A stretch of 64,000 nucleotides of DNA from Bog-257 sp963846715 (GCA_963846715.1 CAWJXA010000004.1:330740-394739); one strand, 5' to 3'. Shown: positions 7,981-17,672, numbered from the stretch's first letter. Program-made: numbers and translations. The notes: generated by a model from the letters alone, not told the origin.

Positions 7981-9114
7981 ATGCGCCAGAGCCGAACACA
8001 CCTCCGGTTTGCAGTGATGCTTCTGTTGCTAACCCCACCGCGGTGCGCTGCTCAGCCACAGCCGACTGACGCAGGCCAGGATGCTGCAATTCGACAGATC
8101 GTCGACGGGATCATAACGCCCTTTCTTAGTCAGCACCACATCCCGGGGGCGATTGTCGGAGTTTCGCTACGCGGCAAGGAATATTTTTTCCCCTATGGAA
8201 AGGCTACCGATGCGGGCGACCCGTTCAGACCAGACACACTGGTGGAAATCGGCTCCTGTACCAAGGTCTTTACCACCACTCTGTTCGCGCTAGCTGCCAA
8301 TCGCGGACGAATAGCTCCCAACAACCCGGCCGAACAGTACATGCCGAAGGGGTTTTCGCTGCGGCCAGGGGCACGCCAAGTTACTCCCCTTGAATTGGCG
8401 GATTTCACCTCGGGCATGCCCGACGATCCCACCAACTTGCCGTCTGGCCCTTTGTGGAAGCGCAATATCGAGCACTACACCACCGACAAGTTTCTGACGT
8501 GGGTCTCGCACTGGGAGCCAGCCACCAAGCTTCCCGCCCCATACCTGTACTCTAATGCTGGAATCGGTCTGTTGAGTTATCTGCTAGCCGAGGCGACCGG
8601 GAAGCAATGGGAAGATCAACTGAATTCCGCGATTGTGCAGCCGCTGAATTTGCAGGACACTACTCTGCGCCCGACTCCGGAGCAGCGCAAGCGCCTGGCG
8701 CAGGGACATCATGCGAACGGCAGCGACGCGCCACCATGGCCGATTTTCGCCTGGTATGCCGCCGGAGGACTGCGTTCTACGGCGCGCGATATGCTGCGCT
8801 TTGGCGAAGCGAACCTCGGACACAAGGAAGTGAATGGCCGTCCGATTTCCGATGAACTCATTGCGGCGATGAAATTGGCGCAGACGCCGATCTACACACT
8901 TCCCAACGGCCGGAACAAGCAGGCCATGGCGTGGGTCAACAATATTGCCGGCCCGGGAACGCACCCGGTGATCCTGAAGAATGGCGGAACGGTTGGGTTC
9001 GGTACGGTGATCGTAGTCAATCCTGCCAAGGACCTGACCTTGTTCATCGCCGTGAATCAGAATGGAAGTAACCCCGCAGGGATTGGGGTCGAAATGGCGC
9101 GACACCTTCCATAG
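7981..9114 (+). CDS. Secreted serine hydrolase, beta-lactamase class C/PBP4* family
   Basis: 377 residues with a Sec signal peptide (MRQSRTHLRFAVMLLLL...; cleavage near residue 24). The class C beta-lactamase/esterase fold shows its active-site triad: SxxK as S92-C-T-K95, YxN as Y190-S-N192, and a KTG-equivalent region in the C-terminal NGGTVGFG. The KTG box is replaced by NGG, as often in the esterase/peptidase members of this family, so a penicillinase role should not be assumed. The start is fixed by GAGGGGGGAG just upstream of the ATG; an earlier ATG at 7945 lacks this and would add a non-secretory leader. The product acts in the periplasm. It is monocistronic. Confidence 0.88.
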   Translation: MRQSRTHLRFAVMLLLLTPPRCAAQPQPTDAGQDAAIRQIVDGIITPFLSQHHIPGAIVGVSLRGKEYFFPYGKATDAGDPFRPDTLVEIGSCTKVFTTTLFALAANRGRIAPNNPAEQYMPKGFSLRPGARQVTPLELADFTSGMPDDPTNLPSGPLWKRNIEHYTTDKFLTWVSHWEPATKLPAPYLYSNAGIGLLSYLLAEATGKQWEDQLNSAIVQPLNLQDTTLRPTPEQRKRLAQGHHANGSDAPPWPIFAWYAAGGLRSTARDMLRFGEANLGHKEVNGRPISDELIAAMKLAQTPIYTLPNGRNKQAMAWVNNIAGPGTHPVILKNGGTVGFGTVIVVNPAKDLTLFIAVNQNGSNPAGIGVEMARHLP

Positions 9115-9271
9115 AAGCCCGCGTTCTTGCGACCTGGCGCGGGGACGATTTTTGCGCTTAGACTTTGTCAAACTCGCGCCGTGATTTATCCTGTTGATTC
9201 TGGCCTGAATTCACAATTCAAGTGCTCGCATTTCTACAAGATACTCATATTCTGTTTCATAGAAGGGCATC

Positions 9272-10465
9272 ATGAAAATTGTGGTAATTGGTGCAGGCAT
9301 GATGGGTTGGGCGGCAGCATTTGACTTGGCCCGGACCCCAAGAGTCGAGGCAGTAACTCTCGCAGATTCCAACTTGCAGCGGTTAAACGACGCCGTCGCT
9401 CGAATCCACAAACTCACCGGCAACCACAAGGTCACGGCTGTGCAACTCGACGTTGCCGACACTGAAGCAGTGCGAAAGCTCATGCCGGGTCACGATGGCG
9501 TGCTCTCTGCGGTGCCGTACTTCTTCAACCTGGAATTGGCGAAGGCGGCGATTGCAGCCGGGTGTCACTTCGTCGACCTCGGCGGCAACAACACGGTGGT
9601 GAAGCAGGAACTCGCGCTGCACGCTCAAGCGCAAGCAGCGGTTGTGGCGATTGCGCCAGACTGTGGTCTCTCGCCGGGCATGGCGTCCATCCTTGCGGCG
9701 GAGTTGCTGCGCCGCATTGGTGGCAAGGCCGACGCGCTGAAGATTTATGTCGGCGGTCTGCCGCAGCGCCCGCGTCCGCCATTCAATTATCAACTCGTCT
9801 TCTCTGTCGAAGGCCTGATCAACGAATATGGCGAGCCCGCCAAAGTGCTGCGCCATGGCAAGCTGATGACCATCGAGCCGCTGACTGAGGTCGAACCCTT
9901 CCACATGGAAGGCTTCCCTGAGCTGGAGGCGTTTCATACTTCGGGCGGCGCTTCCACCTTGCCGGAAACTTTTCAGGGAAGGGTCGGCGAATGTTTTGAG
10001 AAAACGCTGCGCTATCCGGGACACGTTGGCATGCTGCGTTCGCTCTATGACTTGGGCTTGTTTTCCAGCATTAAGCGGGTGGTGAACGGAACCGAGGTAG
10101 CGCCACGTCAGGTGATGTCGCGGCTGTTCGAAGAGAAATTTACCAGCGAGGAACCCGAGGTCACGTTGCTGCGCGTGGAGGCTCACCACGACAGTGTCGT
10201 TGCGTCTTTCAGCATGACCGACTATACCGACCCGATTACGCAGACCACATCGATGATGCGCACCACGGCATGGCCAGCCTCCATTGTGTTGCAGATGCTG
10301 ATTAGCGGCGAGATTTCCAAGCGCGGCGGTGTGCGCCAGGAAGTCGATATTCCGGCGCAGCTCTTCCTCAACGAAATGGCTTTGCGCGAGGTCGTAATTC
10401 ACTACCGTATCGAGTCGGTCGAGAAACTCCGCGAGGAAGTGCTGGCTGCGGCACAGGGGAACTGA
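9272..10465 (+). CDS. Saccharopine dehydrogenase family protein
   Basis: 397 residues. The N-terminus is a Rossmann NAD(P) site: IVVIGAGMMGWAAAFDLAR, with the GxGxxG at residues 7-12, then an acidic residue ending strand 2 (LADSN). A saccharopine dehydrogenase C-terminal domain follows (HFVDLGGNNTVV, then APDCGLSPGMASILAAEL). Relatives include L-lysine 6-dehydrogenase, saccharopine reductase and carboxyspermidine dehydrogenase; CGLSPGM is shared with lysine 6-dehydrogenase-type proteins. The exact substrate is not decided. The stop is followed directly by the DoxX gene, so the two are likely co-transcribed. AGAAGGG precedes the ATG. Confidence 0.85.
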   Translation: MKIVVIGAGMMGWAAAFDLARTPRVEAVTLADSNLQRLNDAVARIHKLTGNHKVTAVQLDVADTEAVRKLMPGHDGVLSAVPYFFNLELAKAAIAAGCHFVDLGGNNTVVKQELALHAQAQAAVVAIAPDCGLSPGMASILAAELLRRIGGKADALKIYVGGLPQRPRPPFNYQLVFSVEGLINEYGEPAKVLRHGKLMTIEPLTEVEPFHMEGFPELEAFHTSGGASTLPETFQGRVGECFEKTLRYPGHVGMLRSLYDLGLFSSIKRVVNGTEVAPRQVMSRLFEEKFTSEEPEVTLLRVEAHHDSVVASFSMTDYTDPITQTTSMMRTTAWPASIVLQMLISGEISKRGGVRQEVDIPAQLFLNEMALREVVIHYRIESVEKLREEVLAAAQGN

Positions 10466-10876
10466 TTGAACTTTCTAAATCGACTGCACCCGCTGGGACT
10501 GTTGGTTCTGCGACTGGCGTTGGGCACGGTCATGATCGCGCATGGGTACCAGAAGCTCTTTGGAGGTATGGGTCAGTTCATGGGCATGCTCTCGCATATG
10601 GGGGTTCCTCCATGGATGGGCTACCTGACAGTCGCGGCGGAGTTCGGAGGCGGCATCCTGCTTGTGCTTGGATTTCTGACGCGGCTAGCCGCACTCGCCA
10701 TATTCATCGATATGCTGGTTGCGATCAGCAAGGTGCATCTGCATAACGGGTTGTTTTCCAAGAATGGCGGCTTCGAATTCCCCATGGTGTGCGCGGCGAT
10801 TGCATTTTCGTTGCTATGGAGCGGAGGCGGCCCCATCGCAATTGATTGGCTGTGGGGCAGTAAAGGCGGACGGTAA
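10466..10876 (+). CDS. DoxX family membrane protein
   Basis: 136 residues, four predicted membrane segments (LVLRLALGTVMIAHG, MGYLTVAAEFGGGILLVLG, LAALAIFIDMLVAI, VCAAIAFSLLW). The HGYQKLFGG block after the first helix is the DoxX hallmark. DoxX proteins are small inner-membrane proteins linked to quinol or thiol redox processes; the actual role is unknown. It starts with TTG immediately after the stop of the saccharopine-dehydrogenase-like gene, with GGGGA upstream. The next in-frame ATG would delete the first helix, so TTG is preferred. Confidence 0.82.
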   Translation: MNFLNRLHPLGLLVLRLALGTVMIAHGYQKLFGGMGQFMGMLSHMGVPPWMGYLTVAAEFGGGILLVLGFLTRLAALAIFIDMLVAISKVHLHNGLFSKNGGFEFPMVCAAIAFSLLWSGGGPIAIDWLWGSKGGR

Positions 10877-10990
10877 GGGAATTCAACGCCAGGAAAACCG
10901 CCCGCCCGTTGCGCTGGCGTTCTTTGAAGGCAGACGGATAGGTGGGAAGCGTGGGTGCTTCCGACTATTCCCGATCCACTATCCACTAAC

Positions 10991-13183
10991 TCAATACTTC
11001 GCCAGCTCCGCCATTGCCTGGAACACATGCTCCGCCTGCGGCAGAATCTCATCCTCCAGAATTGGCTGGTAGGCGACAAACGTGTCCTTTGCCGCCACGC
11101 GCTTCACAGGAGCATCGAGCTTGTCGAAGAGCTCGTCGGCGATGCGGGCCGCAATCTCCGCGCCGTACCCCCAGCTCAGCATGTCCTCGTGAGCTACAAG
11201 CACGCGGCTGGTCTTTGCCACTGATGTCGCAATCGCCTCCCAGTCGTACGGGTTGAGCGTGCGCAGGTCAATAAGCTCCACGCTGACGCCATGCTCGCGT
11301 TCAATGCGTTGCGCCGCCTGGAGCGCGCGCGGAACCACTGCTCCGTAGGTCACCACCGTCAGGTCATGACCGGGACGAACGATTTTTGCTTTGCCGAACG
11401 GAATCATGTAATCCGGTCCGGGATAGGGCGCACGACCAAACGTCTCGCGGTAGAGGCGCTTGTGCTCCAGGAACAGCACTGGATCATCGCAACGAATCGC
11501 CGTGCGCAGAAGCCCATTGGCGTCGAGCGCATTCGATGGGAACACCACGCGCATTCCCGGCGTGTGGGTGAAAATGCTTTCGCCGCATTGCGAGTGGTAG
11601 ATGGAGCCGCCGGTAAGATAACCCCCGATCGCGACCCGCACCACTGCTGGCGACGAGAAGTTATTGTTGGAGCGCCAGCGTATCAGCGGCAGTTCATTGC
11701 GAAGCTGCTGCATGGCAGGCCAGATGTAATCGAAGAACTGGATCTCCACCACCGGCTTCAGGCCGCGTGTTGCCATACCCACGGCCCGTCCTACGATGTT
11801 GGCCTCTGCCAGCGGCGAGTTGAAGACGCGGTCGCTGCCGAACTCGTACTGCAGTCCGCCCGTCAGCTTGAAGACGCCACCTTTGCCTTTGACCTGCTTG
11901 TCTTTGAGATATTCCTCGCGGCTGCAGTCGGCAACGTCCTCGCCAAACATTACGATGCGCGCATCCCGCTTCATCTCGTCGCGGAGGCACGCATTGATTA
12001 GGTCAGCCATCGTCTTTTCAGGAGCGGCTGGCGCACCCTTTTCGGCGGGTTGGGGATGGACCGGCTCGGTCTGAAACGACCCTGATGTGGGATCGAGGTC
12101 CGCAGAGTACACGAACTGTTTGTACGAGTCGGGTGCGGGTAACGCCGCTACCACTGCCCGGTCAGCTGCGTCCTGGATTTCCGCTTCTGCATCCTTCTCG
12201 AGATTGTCGATAGCCTTCTCGTCGAGAATGCCTTCGCGAACCAGGAAAAGTTGGAAGCGCGTGATGGGATCGCGTTCTACTTCTTTTTTGCGTTCGGAGT
12301 CGGGCCGGTAGAGCTTTTCATCATCCGACAGCGAATGCGAATACGGCCGGATCACATGGCCGTGTACGAAGGCCGGACCTTTGCCGGCGCGAATGTAATC
12401 GACAGCGGTTTTCAGCGCGGCGTAACTGACGATGGGGTCGGTCCCATCGATTTCATCGAAATGGAAGTTCGGGAATCCCTTGACCAGCTTGCTGATATTG
12501 CCACCGGCGGTCCCTACTTCCACCGGCACTGAAATCGCGTACTCGTTGTCTTCGATGAGATACAGGACGGGCAACTTCAGATTGGACGCGGTGTTCAACG
12601 ACTCCCAGAACTCGCCTTCGCTGGTAGTGCCATCGCCACAGGAGGCGTAAACCACTTCGTCGCCCTGAAACTGCACGTCTTTGAACTGGCGATAATCACC
12701 GTTGACCTTCTGCGCGGCCTCGGGATGACGGCCGAAATAACGTCCCGCTTCGGCGCACCCGACGGCTTGCAGGAACTGGGACCCGGTTGGCGAAGACTGG
12801 GTCACGATATTCAGCTTCTTGTGCCCCCAGTGAGACGGCATCTGCCGTCCACCCGAGTTGGGATCGTCCGCCGCGCCCACGGCTTCCAGCAATTGCTCAT
12901 AAGGTGTCATGCCCAGCGTCAGGCACAGCGCGCGATCGCGATAGTAGGGATAGAACCAGTCGTAACCCGGGCGCAGCACTATTCCGGCGGCGACCAGCAA
13001 GGCTTCGTGCCCCGCGCCTGAGATCTGGAAGAAAATCTTCTGCTGGCGCTTGAGCAGGATCTCGCGATCGTCGATGCGCCGCGAGGAATACATCAGGCGG
13101 TAGATGTCAATCAGCTGCTGGCTGCTGAGTCCTGCATACTTATCGCTGGAAGCAGACTTCGGCTCTACTTTTGCGGTAGCCAT
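10991..13183 (-). CDS. 2-oxo-acid dehydrogenase E1, fused alpha and beta subunits
   Basis: 730 residues joining both E1 subunits of a branched-chain 2-oxo acid or pyruvate dehydrogenase. Alpha half (about 20-350): thiamine diphosphate motif GDGTTSEGEFWESLN...EDNEYAIS, and the phosphorylation-loop-like YSHSLSDD. A charged linker follows near 350-385. Beta half (about 390-730): VMFGEDVAD, FNSPLAEANIVGRAVGMA, QCGESIFTHTPG. It makes the acyl group that E2 receives on lipoyl lysine. The one-chain form is known from Bacteroidetes and Acidobacteria. No E2 or E3 gene is nearby, so the complex is split in the genome. GAGGTAATAG precedes the ATG. Branched-chain substrate is the more likely guess. Confidence 0.88.
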   Translation of the reverse strand: MATAKVEPKSASSDKYAGLSSQQLIDIYRLMYSSRRIDDREILLKRQQKIFFQISGAGHEALLVAAGIVLRPGYDWFYPYYRDRALCLTLGMTPYEQLLEAVGAADDPNSGGRQMPSHWGHKKLNIVTQSSPTGSQFLQAVGCAEAGRYFGRHPEAAQKVNGDYRQFKDVQFQGDEVVYASCGDGTTSEGEFWESLNTASNLKLPVLYLIEDNEYAISVPVEVGTAGGNISKLVKGFPNFHFDEIDGTDPIVSYAALKTAVDYIRAGKGPAFVHGHVIRPYSHSLSDDEKLYRPDSERKKEVERDPITRFQLFLVREGILDEKAIDNLEKDAEAEIQDAADRAVVAALPAPDSYKQFVYSADLDPTSGSFQTEPVHPQPAEKGAPAAPEKTMADLINACLRDEMKRDARIVMFGEDVADCSREEYLKDKQVKGKGGVFKLTGGLQYEFGSDRVFNSPLAEANIVGRAVGMATRGLKPVVEIQFFDYIWPAMQQLRNELPLIRWRSNNNFSSPAVVRVAIGGYLTGGSIYHSQCGESIFTHTPGMRVVFPSNALDANGLLRTAIRCDDPVLFLEHKRLYRETFGRAPYPGPDYMIPFGKAKIVRPGHDLTVVTYGAVVPRALQAAQRIEREHGVSVELIDLRTLNPYDWEAIATSVAKTSRVLVAHEDMLSWGYGAEIAARIADELFDKLDAPVKRVAAKDTFVAYQPILEDEILPQAEHVFQAMAELAKY

Positions 13184-13311
13184 CTATTACCTCAGGTGTG
13201 AAATGCCAATCCCAGACACGGCGACGAACGTACTCTCATTGTAAATGTTCTGCAGGATTTCTTGAATTGTCATCGCAGCTCTCCGGCCCGGGTCTGCCTG
13301 GAACCTGTAGC

Positions 13312-13317
13312 TATACT
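13312..13317 (+). promoter_or_regulatory. Putative -10 box of a possibly leaderless phosphatase gene
   Basis: TATACT ends 8 bases before the ATG at 13326, so transcription would begin at or next to the start codon. GGAAGGG also lies directly against the ATG and is too close for ideal ribosome binding. No good -35 element is seen. The leaderless reading is inference. Confidence 0.35.
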
Positions 13318-13325
13318 GGAAGGGA

Positions 13326-14048
13326 ATGATACGCACGTTTCGCCCAATTCCGCTTAAGAAAATAAACCTTATCATCTTTGATCTCGATGGCACCCTGATC
13401 GATTCGGAACACGACCTGGCAGCCGCGGTCAATGCCATGTTGAGGCACTATGGCCGCAAGGAACTACCCATCGACGTGATTGGCACTTACATTGGCGATG
13501 GCGCTCCCATGCTCATTCGCCGGGCGCTCGGCGACCCCACTCATAGTGAGTTCCTGCAGGAAGCGCTCAATTATTTTCTGCTCTATTACCGCGAACACAA
13601 GCTCGACAACACTCGCGTGTACGAGGGTATTGGCGAGGCGTTGCAACAGGCCGGTCAGCGCGATGGAGCGCCGCGCCAGCTGGCGGTGCTAACAAACAAG
13701 CCGGTGCGAGTGTCGCGCGACATTCTCGCTGGCCTCAAATTGGCTGACCGCTTTGTTCAGGTTTACGGGGGCAACAGCTTCGAGACCAAGAAGCCGGATC
13801 CCCTCGGGGCAAATACTCTGATGCGCGAACTGGGCGCGGCTCCCGAAGAAACCGTGATGGTTGGAGACTCGGGAGTGGACGTGCTCACGGCTCGCAATGC
13901 AGGGCTCTGGAGCGTCGGCGTGACCTACGGATTTGCGCCGCAGACTCTGCAGCAGGTCCCCCCCGACGTGCTGGTGGATACACCGGCCGAGCTGGGTTGC
14001 GCGCTGACGGTAAGCGAGGCAAAAGAAAAGGAGCGACCGCAGCGTTAG
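13326..14048 (+). CDS. gph: HAD-family phosphatase, phosphoglycolate phosphatase-like
   Basis: 240 residues. HAD motif I is FDLDGTLIDSE (nucleophile Asp near residue 19), motif II is VLTNKPVRVS, the motif III lysine is in KKPDPLG, and motif IV is MVGDSGVDVLTARNAG. The helical cap between motifs I and II is of the Gph type (subfamily IA). Such enzymes remove phosphate from 2-phosphoglycolate, formed in DNA 3'-end repair, or from other small phosphoesters; substrate is inferred from similarity only. Divergent from the E1 gene. The first 8-10 residues (MIRTFRPIP) are not typical, so translation might begin later, but no better start is seen. Confidence 0.82.
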   Translation: MIRTFRPIPLKKINLIIFDLDGTLIDSEHDLAAAVNAMLRHYGRKELPIDVIGTYIGDGAPMLIRRALGDPTHSEFLQEALNYFLLYYREHKLDNTRVYEGIGEALQQAGQRDGAPRQLAVLTNKPVRVSRDILAGLKLADRFVQVYGGNSFETKKPDPLGANTLMRELGAAPEETVMVGDSGVDVLTARNAGLWSVGVTYGFAPQTLQQVPPDVLVDTPAELGCALTVSEAKEKERPQR

Positions 14049-14083
14049 GGTATCCCATATGCATCGACTGCTATCCTTGACCC

Positions 14084-15166
14084 ATGTCGCAGCTGGCCCG
14101 CGATCGTTCGCCCTTTCGGGATGGTTTTGCTGCTCTTTGGCACGACCCGGCTTTGCTGGCTGCCGAGCTCACCTGGCGCTGGTGTTTCGGATTTGCGGCG
14201 TGGGCCTTGGTCATCGTCTCCGGCGGGCTCTTCCTCGACAGTCTGAAAGTTTCACCCGCGGACCAATTTCTGCTCGGCACATTTCAGCCGCAATTGCTTT
14301 CTGGTGCGCTTCATCACATTTTTCAGGGTAGCCTCACACGCTTTGTGCTGGAGCAGTCTGTGCTTTTGCTGGGCGTAACTTTGCTGTGGTGCTTTGCCGC
14401 CGCCGCAGGACGCGCCGCCACGCTGCGGCGGATGGTTGCGATGTTCAGTGCCGATGACGAATCCTTTTCGATGACCTGGCAATTCGGGTCGATCTTCGTC
14501 CTGCATCTACTGCGCGCAGCCTGGTCATTGATCGCCCTCGCGGTAGCGATGGCGTGTTTGCTTATCGGCAGTGTCATGGCCCAGAACGACCGCGCGGGAT
14601 TGGCCGCACTGTTCCTTGTGTTCGGGATCGCACTATCATGCTGGTTTGGGGTAGCTTTGAATTGGTTTCTCGGGCTGGCGCCACTGTTTTGCATTCGCAA
14701 TGGAGCCCCGGCGATGGACGCTCTCGCCCAATCCATTGACTTCGTCTCGCGCCGAGGCGGCCGCCTGTCTCTGCTGGGGCTGGGATTTTCCCTGCTACGC
14801 CTCGTGTGGCTCGGCACTATGGCCCTAGCTATCTTCTCGCCGCTAAGCCTGGTGCCACGCCTGCATCCAGGGTGGGTGTTACTCATCATGGCGGCTATCG
14901 CCCTCGTCTATTTCGCGGGAGCTGACTTTCTGCATCTTGCCCGCCTGGGGGCCTACGCCTCGCTGGCGGAAGACGACGCGCATTCCATGTCCGAGCCGGG
15001 TCTCGGCACCCCTCCCGATCCTCTGCTCGCACCGGAGCTTAGCAGTCCCGATCCCGTGCCCGCATCCGAACCTGCCCAGCTCTCCGAAATAGCGTCTACG
15101 GTCGACCCAGCATGCGCGGATCCGTTTGACCACGCCATCCTCGAACCTTCAGCCATCACCCGGTGA
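14084..15166 (+). CDS. Multi-pass membrane protein of unknown function
   Basis: 360 residues; not recognised. Six or more membrane segments are visible: AAWALVIVSGGLFLDSL, FVLEQSVLLLGVTLLWCFAAA, LIALAVAMACLLIGSVMA, AALFLVFGIALSCWFGVAL, LLGLGFSLLRLVWLGTMALAIFS and WVLLIMAAIALVYFAGADF. The C-terminal 70 residues are soluble, acidic and rich in Pro, Ser and Glu (LGTPPDPLLAPELSS). It starts 36 bases after the phosphatase stop and precedes the histidine kinase by 60 bases, so it may belong to the same unit and could be an accessory of the kinase. No strong ribosome binding site. Confidence 0.65.
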   Translation: MSQLARDRSPFRDGFAALWHDPALLAAELTWRWCFGFAAWALVIVSGGLFLDSLKVSPADQFLLGTFQPQLLSGALHHIFQGSLTRFVLEQSVLLLGVTLLWCFAAAAGRAATLRRMVAMFSADDESFSMTWQFGSIFVLHLLRAAWSLIALAVAMACLLIGSVMAQNDRAGLAALFLVFGIALSCWFGVALNWFLGLAPLFCIRNGAPAMDALAQSIDFVSRRGGRLSLLGLGFSLLRLVWLGTMALAIFSPLSLVPRLHPGWVLLIMAAIALVYFAGADFLHLARLGAYASLAEDDAHSMSEPGLGTPPDPLLAPELSSPDPVPASEPAQLSEIASTVDPACADPFDHAILEPSAITR

Positions 15167-15225
15167 GGTGACTGCGGTCACTGCTCCTGTGGCCATACTG
15201 CGCGAACGTCATAGTAGGAGGGCTT

Positions 15226-16287
15226 ATGTACCGCTCAGCTTGGCTGAGTGATCGCAGCAGGAGCGCGTGCCGCAGTGTGGGCAGCCCCTTGTGCCTCTTA
15301 TCTCTCTTGGCATTCCCGGCGACGTCCCATTCGCTCGCCGGTGGTCCCCCTCGTGGCGAATTCTGGAGCGGCATCGCGGTTGGATTCGTCCTGTTGATCA
15401 TCGTGGCAGTCTTGTCTCGCATGCGGGTTAGGACCGCCGAGCGCCAAGCAAGAAGCTCCAAAGAACTCGCCGATCATCGCGAGTATGAGCGCAACGTGGC
15501 GCAACAGGAGTTGTTGCGTCGCCTGGAAGAAGAACGCGAGCTCGCAAAAGAGAAGATGCAGTTCGAGTCGCAACTGTCGGAGTACGAAAAGTACGCATCG
15601 CTGGCGCAGCTTGCCCTGGGCGCCGCGCACGAAATCAACAACCCGCTGCTGGGTATCATGTCGCACCTGGAATTGGAGTGGAAGGATGCTGGCGGCGAAC
15701 GGCGCGAAGAAATTGAACAGTGCATCGAAGGCGCGAAACGAATTTCCTTCGCGGTGCGAGGATTGCTTGACTATGCGCGGCCCGGACCGCTGGTGCTCAG
15801 CAAGGTAAACCTGAATCGTCTGGCCAGCGAGACACTGAAGTTTCTCGAGCACCAGCCCATGTTCCGTGGAATCGAACTGCAGAACTGCATTCCTCTGGAT
15901 CTCCCCAACATCAGCGCTGACGGGAACCAGCTTTCGCAGATTCTGATGAACCTGCTGCTGAATGCCGCACAAGCCACTCCGCCCGGCGGGAGGATTACGG
16001 TGCTCGCCGACAGCGTGAAGTTTGCGGACATGGTCGAGCTCCGCGTGCGTGACACCGGTAGCGGAATTCCCGCTGACATTCTGCCGCACGTCTTCGAACC
16101 ATTCTTCACCACCAAACGCGGCAAAGGTACTGGATTGGGACTGAGCATTACGCAAAGCTATGTGCGTAGCCACGGCGGAGACATCCAGGTTGAAAGCATC
16201 CCGAACCTGGGTACCACGGTGCGCGTCACGCTGCCGATCCGGCAGGTGGGCAAGGCGGCACAGGTTAACGAGGAGGTCATCGTTTAG
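15226..16287 (+). CDS. Membrane-bound NtrB-type sensor histidine kinase
   Basis: 353 residues. A hydrophobic leader (20-35) and a membrane helix (48-65, GIAVGFVLLIIVAVLS) are followed by a long coiled coil (70-120). The dimerisation domain carries the phospho-accepting His135 in LGAAHEINNPL, the HEINNP form typical of NtrB-like kinases. The ATP-binding domain has N (LMNLLLNAAQA), G1 (DTGSGIP), F (FEPFFTTK) and G2 (GTGLGLS) boxes. No extracellular sensor domain is evident, so the signal may reach it through the membrane or a partner. TAGGAGG lies 4 bases before the ATG. The regulator gene begins 2 bases after its stop. Confidence 0.92.
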   Translation: MYRSAWLSDRSRSACRSVGSPLCLLSLLAFPATSHSLAGGPPRGEFWSGIAVGFVLLIIVAVLSRMRVRTAERQARSSKELADHREYERNVAQQELLRRLEEERELAKEKMQFESQLSEYEKYASLAQLALGAAHEINNPLLGIMSHLELEWKDAGGERREEIEQCIEGAKRISFAVRGLLDYARPGPLVLSKVNLNRLASETLKFLEHQPMFRGIELQNCIPLDLPNISADGNQLSQILMNLLLNAAQATPPGGRITVLADSVKFADMVELRVRDTGSGIPADILPHVFEPFFTTKRGKGTGLGLSITQSYVRSHGGDIQVESIPNLGTTVRVTLPIRQVGKAAQVNEEVIV

Positions 16288-16289
16288 CG

Positions 16290-17672
16290 ATGCCGTATTC
16301 CATCCTCATCGTCGATGACGAAGCGCTGACCGTGCGCACCATTGGGCGTGCGCTGGAGAGCGAGGGCTTTGAAACCTTCCTGGCCATGAGCGGCGAGGAA
16401 GCTCTGACCACGCTTTCTGATGAAAAGCCCGACCTGGCGCTGCTCGACGTTGTGCTGCCGGGCATCAATGGAATCGAAGTCTTACGACAAGCCAAAAAGC
16501 TTTCTCCCGCCACCATCATCGTGATGATGAGCGCCTATCACGTGGTTGATCGCGCCGTAGAAGCCATGAAACTGGGCGCATACGACTACCTCATCAAGCC
16601 GTTTCACATTGCCGACATGGTCAGCACCATCCGGCGTGCGACCGAGATGCTGGCGCTGCGCGTGCGGGTTCATGACACCGTGCAGAGCGCCAAGGGCCGC
16701 TACGATTTCGGGCGCGTGGTGACTGAGAGTCCGCTGATGCGCGAGGTCCTCGAAATGGCGCGCCGGGCCGCCGAGAGTGACCATACCACCATCCTCATCC
16801 AAGGTGAGAGCGGGACCGGCAAGGAAGTACTGGCCAAGGCCATTCACTACAACAGCCCCCGCGCCCAGGCGCCGCTCATCAGCCTCAACTGCGCTGCCCT
16901 CCCTGACACTTTGCTCGAGAGCGAATTGTTCGGCTACGAACAGGGCGCCTTCACCGACGCGCGCCGCCGCAAAGAAGGGTTGATCGAAAAAGCTTCCAGC
17001 GGCACCCTCTTCCTCGACGAGATCGGAAACACCTCGTTCAGCCTGCAGGCAAAGTTATTGCGCGTGCTCGAGGAGGGGACGTTCATGCGTTTGGGCGGGA
17101 CTAAGGCGGTGCAAGTGGATGTCCGCGTTATTACCGCGACCAATCGGGTCTTGAAAGAAGCGGTCAGCAAGGGAGAGTTCCGCGAGGACCTGTATTACCG
17201 CTTGAACGTGCTGCCGCTGTTTATCCCTCCATTGCGCGAGCGCCGCGAAGACATTGTGCCGCTGGCCCTCGACATCATGCAGCATTTCAACGACGAGCTG
17301 AAGAAAAGCTTTGTGGGCTTTACGCCTGCCGCGGCCGAGTTGCTGCAGAAATATCCCTGGCCGGGAAACATCCGCGAACTGCGCAACGTGATCGAGCGCA
17401 CCATGATTCTTTGCCAGGGTAACGAGATCGATGAAGAGAACTTGCCGGAAGAAGTTCGCGATTACCACGAGGAACTAGCCCACGAAGAGATGTCATCGTT
17501 CGAGGTCTCGCCCACCGGCGACCAGTTTGTCAGCTTGCGAGAACTCGAGGACCGCTACATCCACGAAGTATTGAACGCTACTGGGCAGAATAAAACCCAT
17601 GCTGCACGGATTCTCGGCATCCATCCGACCTCGTTGTTGCGCCGCCTGAAGAAAACTCCGGAGCTGGTCTAG
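16290..17672 (+). CDS. Sigma-54-dependent response regulator, NtrC family
   Basis: 460 residues in three domains. Receiver (1-120): acidic pair at D9-D10, phospho-Asp at D53 (LLDVVLPG), and switch Lys in LIKPF. AAA+ (about 145-380): Walker A GESGTGKE at 172-179, Walker B TLFLDEIG, arginine fingers in the FREDLYYRL region. DNA-binding Fis-type helix-turn-helix at the end (THAARILGIHPTSLLRRLKK). The sigma-54 contact loop reads GAFTDA (219-224) instead of the canonical GAFTGA; this form occurs naturally in some family members. Phosphorylated by the upstream kinase, it would drive sigma-54 promoters. No obvious -24/-12 promoter was found in the window. Confidence 0.93.
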   Translation: MPYSILIVDDEALTVRTIGRALESEGFETFLAMSGEEALTTLSDEKPDLALLDVVLPGINGIEVLRQAKKLSPATIIVMMSAYHVVDRAVEAMKLGAYDYLIKPFHIADMVSTIRRATEMLALRVRVHDTVQSAKGRYDFGRVVTESPLMREVLEMARRAAESDHTTILIQGESGTGKEVLAKAIHYNSPRAQAPLISLNCAALPDTLLESELFGYEQGAFTDARRRKEGLIEKASSGTLFLDEIGNTSFSLQAKLLRVLEEGTFMRLGGTKAVQVDVRVITATNRVLKEAVSKGEFREDLYYRLNVLPLFIPPLRERREDIVPLALDIMQHFNDELKKSFVGFTPAAAELLQKYPWPGNIRELRNVIERTMILCQGNEIDEENLPEEVRDYHEELAHEEMSSFEVSPTGDQFVSLRELEDRYIHEVLNATGQNKTHAARILGIHPTSLLRRLKKTPELV

